This document shows positions 21,301 through 23,723 of a DNA stretch of 23,723 nt, piece by piece (position 1 is the stretch's first letter; every line of letters starts with the position of its first letter). The DNA lies in NCBI GenBank assembly GCA_036897095.1, contig JAYMSP010002535.1:1-23723 (forward strand). The letters are read 5' to 3'. Made by a program: the position numbers and the translations under genes. Source of the DNA: Plantago elongata. Taxonomy: Eukaryota > Streptophyta > Magnoliopsida > Lamiales > Plantaginaceae. The notes beneath the pieces are model-generated. The model was not told the DNA's origin. It worked only from the letters and a program-made list of their open reading frames with translations, and ran no database searches.

Positions 21301-21980
21301 AGTGTCTTTCTGCTAGGAACATTATTACCATTTTTTATAGTTTGATTTTCGCCAAAACTCAGTTGGTAAGACACTTCATCTCCATTCAATAGGTCCGGTT
21401 CGAGTCATCCTTTAGCCGTTTTAAGAAAGAAAAAAAAAATCGCCAAAATTGAAATTCAGATTCCTTGTCTCCTTGTAATCTGTCCCATAATAGATGTGCT
21501 TCTGTTCCAATTTTATCTATTACCATTGTTTAGCTTGATTTTAAGGACTGGAATTTTGGTTTCCTTGGCTTCCAATAGTAGATGTGCGTGCCACTTTTAT
21601 TTGATATTACCAATCAAAACTACTAAATTTCTACATCTATTCAACAAGAAGATAACAACAGCATCTTGTATGCATTCATGTTATGATGCTTGACTTCATA
21701 CAGTTTACGAAGATGTTACTATAATCTTACATCGGACAATTCCCTCTCTTTTTTGTGGCAGTTAAATTATTTAGTTTCAGAAAGCAGACAGCGAGAGATA
21801 ATTGATCTACAGTATGAAGGAGTACAGACAGAGAGCCTTGATGCCCTACTCTCAATTGCTATCCAGTGTGTATCTTCAGCCCCTGATGAACGTCCCACTA
21901 TGGACAGGGTGGTCAAAATACTTGAATCTGAGGTCATGACCCCATGCCCTAGTGATTATTATGAGTTTAATTCAGATTGA
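9455..21980 (+). CDS. FEI2: LRR receptor-like kinase, FEI1/FEI2 type, 13 coding exons
   Basis: A plasma-membrane receptor kinase. Arabidopsis FEI1/FEI2 act in cell-wall (cellulose) synthesis and anisotropic root growth and bind ACC synthase. Coding exons: 9455-9548, 9828-9963, 10698-10769, 10845-10916, 13282-13353, 14219-14290, 14372-14443, 16120-16208, 16401-16550, 16703-17035, 20227-20472, 21007-21140, 21762-21980. All introns are GT-AG, and the sum, 1761 bases, gives 586 residues (FEI1/2: about 590). Signal peptide about 1-27; N-cap with PCGWKGVKC (59-67); five 24-residue LRRs, one per 72-base exon (about 78-197); Cys205 and Cys212 cap; membrane segment about 234-259. Kinase about 303-560: Lys329 in ALKK, HRD 422-424, Asn429, DFG 442-444, APE 468-470, C-terminus ending [11 protein letters not shown]. 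Odd: the glycine loop reads GAGGFATVY, with Ala313 where FEI1/2 have Gly. Several words (WKGV, LCGKQ, MDDGN, GWLN) favour FEI2 over FEI1, from memory. The start has a strong AACCATGG context and leads straight into the signal peptide. Confidence 0.95.
10313..10449. mobile_element. Stowaway-type MITE, complete, 137 bp
   Basis: The terminal inverted repeats are CTCCCTCAATTCCAAAG on the left and the complement of CTTTGGAATGAGTGGAG on the right. TA dinucleotides flank both ends (10311-10312 and 10450-10451). A second inner inverted pair, TTTGACTTTGAC against GTCAAAGTCAAA, makes the whole element foldable. Tc1/mariner-derived MITEs have this structure. It lies in the intron between coding exons 2 and 3 and carries no gene. 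Confidence 0.88.
10562..10620. repeat. Near-perfect 28-bp hairpin with 3-base loop
   Basis: The left arm 10562-10589 and right arm 10593-10620 pair at 26 of 28 positions around an AAA loop; the core word is TGCATTCATTCAGAA. Short TTTTAAAA and GTTTAAAC sequences flank the arms, extending the symmetry. It lies in the intron just after the Stowaway element. It is likely a small foldback element; a small-RNA precursor is possible. Confidence 0.8.
11480..11541. repeat. Two-copy 34-bp direct repeat
   Basis: TTCCTTATTCTTCTCTTCTG followed by CGGGCT at 11480 recurs, slightly changed, at 11514. The period is 34 bases, and both copies end TTCTGCGGGCT. It is part of the GC-rich intronic relic. Confidence 0.7.
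11783..11935. mobile_element. Truncated Stowaway-like MITE, left end
   Basis: TA followed by CTCCCTCCATCCCAGTTTAG is a typical Stowaway left terminus, and TATTCCGTTTTGGGCTGTC continues the family pattern. An inner CCTGTGCCCAGCC near 11921 fits the family's usual interior. No matching right terminus was found, so the right side is lost or rearranged. Confidence 0.6.
11887..11965. repeat. Imperfect inverted repeat, about 25-bp arms
   Basis: TAATCAAAAGAGGGCCAATT at about 11888 pairs with the complement of TTGTAATTGACCTTCTTTTG starting at 11941, with a few indels. It overlaps the right side of the truncated Stowaway-like segment and may mark the rearrangement that removed its end. Confidence 0.6.
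12295..12450. repeat. Tandem repeat, 70-75-bp unit
   Basis: A unit opening ATGAATTCTT and containing ACATGTACCAACAATATCC starts at 12295 and again at 12370. A decayed third start (ACTAATTCGG) lies at 12440. An open frame across it arises from the repeat and has no recognisable domain. It is intronic, between coding exons 4 and 5. Confidence 0.75.
12943..12957. repeat. TG microsatellite
   Basis: A short run of about seven GT units in the intron between coding exons 4 and 5. Confidence 0.8.
13498..14060 (-). mobile_element. LINE 3' fragment with zf-RVT-like domain
   Basis: The minus strand encodes remnants of the C-terminal end of a plant L1-type LINE polyprotein. [17 protein letters not shown] (minus strand from about 13830) matches the zinc-binding RVT signature DHLFFEC...IWK, and [15 protein letters not shown] matches the following VYxIWxERNxxxF. 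An upstream piece with [11 protein letters not shown] (about 13950-13910), in another frame, looks like the preceding WL..QGKL.T.D.L segment. The usual zinc-ligand Cys of the FEC motif is Tyr here, and frames change between pieces, so it is dead. It lies antisense in the intron between coding exons 5 and 6. TACTCCCACTGTCG at its low-coordinate side (13423-13436) may be the edge of another Stowaway relic. Confidence 0.65.
13661..13696. repeat. Exact 18-bp tandem duplication inside the LINE fragment
   Basis: GCCCAAGGTGCTCTACCT occurs twice head to tail with no mismatch. On the minus strand it produces the doubled GRAPWA peptide in the LINE remnant. Exact identity in an otherwise decayed element suggests that the duplication is recent. 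Confidence 0.9.
14444..16119. other. Intron with undetermined decayed coding-like pieces
   Basis: The 1.7-kb intron between coding exons 7 and 8. On the minus strand, 14935-14726 is open for 69 codons with ordinary soluble-protein composition ([17 protein letters not shown] is visible), and about 15840-15730 is also open. Neither matches a domain I can name. They may be fragments of inserted mobile elements, but I cannot assign a family. Confidence 0.35.
17580..17835. mobile_element. Foldback MITE-like element
   Basis: The core arms 17655-17687 and 17718-17750 pair at 29 of 33 positions around a 30-base loop; the shared word is GTTGTATCTCCAAACT. Outside them, ATGCCTATTCC (17633-17643) pairs loosely with the complement of GGAGTAGGCACT (17766-17777), and weaker symmetry continues outward. 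The CCCTGTAGTTTTGTTGAATAG opening and TTTTTAGTATCAAATGC resemble a common plant foldback family. No clear target duplication. It lies in the 3.2-kb intron that splits the kinase domain. Confidence 0.6.
18098..18360. mobile_element. Emigrant/pogo-like terminal repeat, one end only
   Basis: CTGTAAAACCTCGTTAAATT follows a TA at 18096-18097 and resembles the Emigrant/Lemi1 (pogo-like) terminus CAGTAAAACCTCTATAAATT. TAATAATTTGTCATTTAGAC and TTAGTCCCGAC pieces downstream fit the same style. No matching far end was found, so the right limit given is arbitrary and the element is incomplete. Confidence 0.4.
18201..18381. repeat. TA microsatellites with a duplicated 47-bp segment
   Basis: TA runs near 18201-18218 and 18272-18303, with TATG runs beside them. 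A 47-base segment GTATATTAGTCCCGAC...CACACGTATG starts at 18223 and again at 18317 (period 94), with one base different. The duplicated block includes the TA run, so replication slippage or unequal crossing-over is likely. Confidence 0.85.
18898..19115. repeat. AT-rich region of repeated GTAYATCAT words
   Basis: Words such as AGTATATCAT, AGTACATCAT and CATCATCTATAGTAT recur in both orientations. One palindromic pair, AGTACATCATCTATAGTAT against ATAGTATATGATGTACT, is visible near 19010-19055. It is intronic; origin unknown. Confidence 0.65.
19707..20095. repeat. Three-copy tandem repeat, 130-140-bp unit
   Basis: The word GTGTCWACCTTGYC recurs at 19721, 19860 and 19989. Each copy then carries a GCGTATAG-like stretch, a TTTTGYGCAG or TTGTGCAG box, a TCCCAAGGTAGTATCAT-like stretch and (copies 1 and 3) TAGGCATAAGACA. 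The copies are clearly diverged. It lies 130-500 bases upstream of coding exon 11, and every copy contains a sequence that looks like a splice acceptor. Confidence 0.8.
20162..20222. repeat. Exact 21-bp direct repeat at the exon 11 acceptor
   Basis: A 21-base sequence beginning ATAATAAGTGTATGTTTTTA occurs at 20162-20182 and again at 20202-20222. The second copy supplies the T-rich tract of the acceptor used by coding exon 11 (TTTTTACTCAG|AG). The first copy is followed by CATATTA, with no AG at that point. Confidence 0.9.
21358..21439 (+). mobile_element. Short tRNA-derived SINE
   Basis: CTCAGTTGGTAAGA resembles a polymerase III A box, and GGTTCGAGTCA about 30 bases later matches the B box. 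The element ends in an A-rich tail (AAGAAAGAAAAAAAAAA). A 9-bp target duplication, TCGCCAAAA, flanks it at 21349-21357 and 21440-21448. It begins mid-A-box, so it is either 5'-truncated or starts unusually close to the promoter. It lies in the intron between coding exons 12 and 13. Confidence 0.75.
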
Positions 21981-22330
21981 GGGTGCTGATGAGGGAAACT
22001 AGTCCAGTTCTTTTAATCTCCTGCGTTACATGAGTTCAAGTACAGAAGCCTATAAGAGCACAGAATGGACTCATGGTCTGTTTCTTCACATTAAGCATTT
22101 ATTCCATCTCTACAAATTATTCTGCAGCATCAGAGAGTGCTCTGTTCATGAAAATGGTCCCTTGCTGTCTGTACTTGTAACAACTCCGATAATTCATCTG
22201 AATCGATTGTATATGAAATGCCTAGGTTGATATAATCGAGGAAACTGGTTGTTTGATGTTCATATTTTTGTATTGTATACTTCCGTATTTAAATAGAGAA
22301 TAGAACTTTCTGCCTAGTTCTGAAAGCTGG
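21981..22330 (+). other. Probable 3' UTR of the FEI-like gene
   Basis: The sequence after the TGA is less AT-rich than the DNA beyond 22370. AT-rich signals near 22285-22310 (TTTAAATAGAGAATAG) are plausible plant poly(A) elements, giving a UTR of about 300-350 bases. A 66-codon open frame here lacks any domain. Confidence 0.45.
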
Positions 22331-22389
22331 AATTTTATGTTGAGCCGGCCTTCTACTAAAAAAGGTTGGACCTGTTCATAGTCGCTTTA

Positions 22390-22640
22390 AATTGGATTGA
22401 GCCACTATGACATATAATAATATACACACATCATCACATGCTCAATTTTCCGTTGATTAGGATGTGACTTCTAAGATAAAATTAATGTGATAAAAAAAAT
22501 AGAAAATAGAGTAAATAAAGTATAAAATAATGGAGATTACAGGTTAGAAGTGAATAAAGCAGTAAAAATATTTATCATTTAGAGAATTAAAAATTTAGTT
22601 TGGAACGAATCAATTGGGACGAAATATAAGATAGTGAGTC
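22390..22640. repeat. Possible internal Stowaway-like relic
   Basis: The stretch AGAGTAAATAAAGTATAAAA and the following AATTGGGACGAAATATAAGA resemble the interior and right side of common plant Stowaway elements. No intact CTCCCTC terminus is present, so this is only a similarity of style. Confidence 0.22.
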
Positions 22641-22836
22641 AATAAAGTTTACTTTTTTACTATTAGTAAAATTGGCCAAAGTTTTGGAAACGATAAAATA
22701 GAAAAATCAATGTTTTTTTGTGATTTTTACGGTTTTTGAGTTTTAGTGGTTTGACCGTCCGAGTTTCTTAAAAAACCGTCGAGATACACAATGTTCATTA
22801 TGTTTTAATAGATTATGTTGTTATTTAAAGTTGTAA

Positions 22837-23055
22837 GACCATTCTCAATGGGTCGTGGAAAAACCAGCATCATCGGTTAAAACCATTCTGACGAACACTG
22901 CAGAAAAAATTTCGTCTAATGTGTCATACGATGATCATGAATATTGTTATTTTTAAAATTTTTTTTTTGACATGTTTTAACATATTCTAAAAGTATTTAG
23001 AAGTTGAAATTAATTAAATTGCATCTTTAATCTCATTTTAAAATTTATTTTATTG
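22837..23055 (+). mobile_element. Non-autonomous transposon, Harbinger-like, copy 1
   Basis: It opens TAA|GACCATTCTCAATGG and shares its interior with copy 2 (from 23517): a TTTTAAAATTTTTT run, ACATATT.TAA.AGTA.TTAGA, then GTTGAAATTAAT.AAATTG.AT.TTTAAT and TTTATTT. The TAA in front is the size of target expected for PIF/Harbinger elements. The GC-rich front of copy 2 is replaced here by unrelated sequence. The far end is not defined. Confidence 0.5.
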
Positions 23056-23512
23056 AGGTTCAAATACGAGTTAAAAGTCGTAAAATTTAAAATAATTAAA
23101 ATATAATCAAGATTGGTCTTTATTTGTAGAGATCGAAAAATTATGAAAATCGGTATAATTTTTATAATTTTACATTAAATATTTATTAATTATAATTAAA
23201 AATTAAAAAAGAAAATATAAAAAGAAAAATTTTAAAAAAAATATTTATGCAATACACATACTTGATCCTTCTTTTGAATTGATTATTATACTAAATCACA
23301 TAATAAGATATAATAATCACAATTTATATGTCAATCGAAAACTATACATATATAAATTTTATATATAAAAATATAAGTAAAAGTGTCAAGAGTTCCCTTT
23401 ACATCAACGAATTAAAGCACAAAGCTCCTTAAAGGTTCATACGAAGCTTCTAACACTCTGTAGGATGGTCAAACGCCCCTAAGAATAAAAATACTAAGCT
23501 ATTGGATGCATA
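23056..23512. other. AT-rich intergenic DNA
   Basis: Very AT-rich sequence with runs of TAAATTTTA-type words. No gene, hairpin or terminal repeat was recognised. It separates the two related transposon copies. Confidence 0.5.
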
Positions 23513-23516
23513 CTAA

Positions 23517-23723
23517 GACCATCCACAACGGTGACGGCCCGACGGCGCGTCGTCGTTTTTGCCACAGTAGTGGCGCGTCGTCGTCGCGTCGTCGTCACGT
23601 CATCAAATTATTTTAATTTTTTTTAAAATTTTTTATTTACATATTATTCATATTATAAGAGTACTTAGATGTTGAAATTAATGAAATTGTATTCTTTTAA
23701 TTCGTTTTATAATTTATTTAAGG
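23517..23723 (+). mobile_element. Non-autonomous transposon, Harbinger-like, copy 2, cut by window edge
   Basis: It opens TAA|GACCATCCACAACGG, followed by a CGTCGT-rich front (23535-23600) and the same AT-rich interior as copy 1. Front sequences of the GACCATCCACAACGG kind recur widely in some asterid genomes next to PIF/Harbinger-like ends; this is from memory. The window ends inside the element. Confidence 0.5.

Noticed and set aside
21358-21430. Possible tRNA gene
   Set aside because: It has A- and B-box words but no cloverleaf that I can pair, and it has a poly-A tail and target duplications, so a SINE fits better.
1-23723. CRISPR arrays, operons, bacterial or organelle genes
   Set aside because: Nothing of the kind is present. 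Spliced plant genes and plant repeat families account for the recognisable content.

Overview
This is a stretch of nuclear plant DNA. It is AT-rich and holds two intron-containing genes, GT-AG introns full of transposon remnants, and an angiosperm leucine-rich-repeat receptor kinase. Both proteins match eudicot families closely. The repeat families near the right edge (paired elements opening TAA-GACCAT, with CGTC-rich filler) remind me of Lamiales genomes, but that placement is a weak inference.

Layout. 1-1345 is the 3' flank of the first gene, with nothing recognisable. 1346-3736 (minus strand) is a two-exon trihelix transcription factor of the GT-3a/GT-3b class, with a TATA box at 3831-3838. 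3840-7190 is a divergent intergenic stretch. It holds a three-copy 45-bp tandem repeat (5771-5908) and a C-rich block built on a 95-bp tandem repeat (6240-6720). From about 7190 to 22330 (plus strand) lies one large gene, a FEI1/FEI2-type LRR receptor kinase. It has a non-coding leader exon, a 2-kb leader intron and 13 coding exons (9455-21980) that splice cleanly to a 586-residue protein. 22331-23723 is AT-rich 3' flank with two related non-autonomous transposon copies.

The receptor-kinase introns carry most of the repeats: a complete 137-bp Stowaway-type MITE, a 28-bp near-perfect hairpin, a GC-rich hAT-like relic, a LINE 3' fragment on the opposite strand, a foldback element, an Emigrant-like terminal repeat, TA microsatellites, a three-copy tandem repeat carrying acceptor-like sites, and a short tRNA-derived SINE with 9-bp target duplications.

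The points most worth a second look are these. The receptor has Ala in place of the third glycine of its ATP-binding loop. Its leader carries a minimal start-stop uORF (ATGTAA) and a 31-codon uORF overlapping the true start. Two intronic hairpins could be transcribed. I see no new multi-gene system; the window is an ordinary gene pair with a heavy repeat load. Family comparisons are from memory, without a database search.
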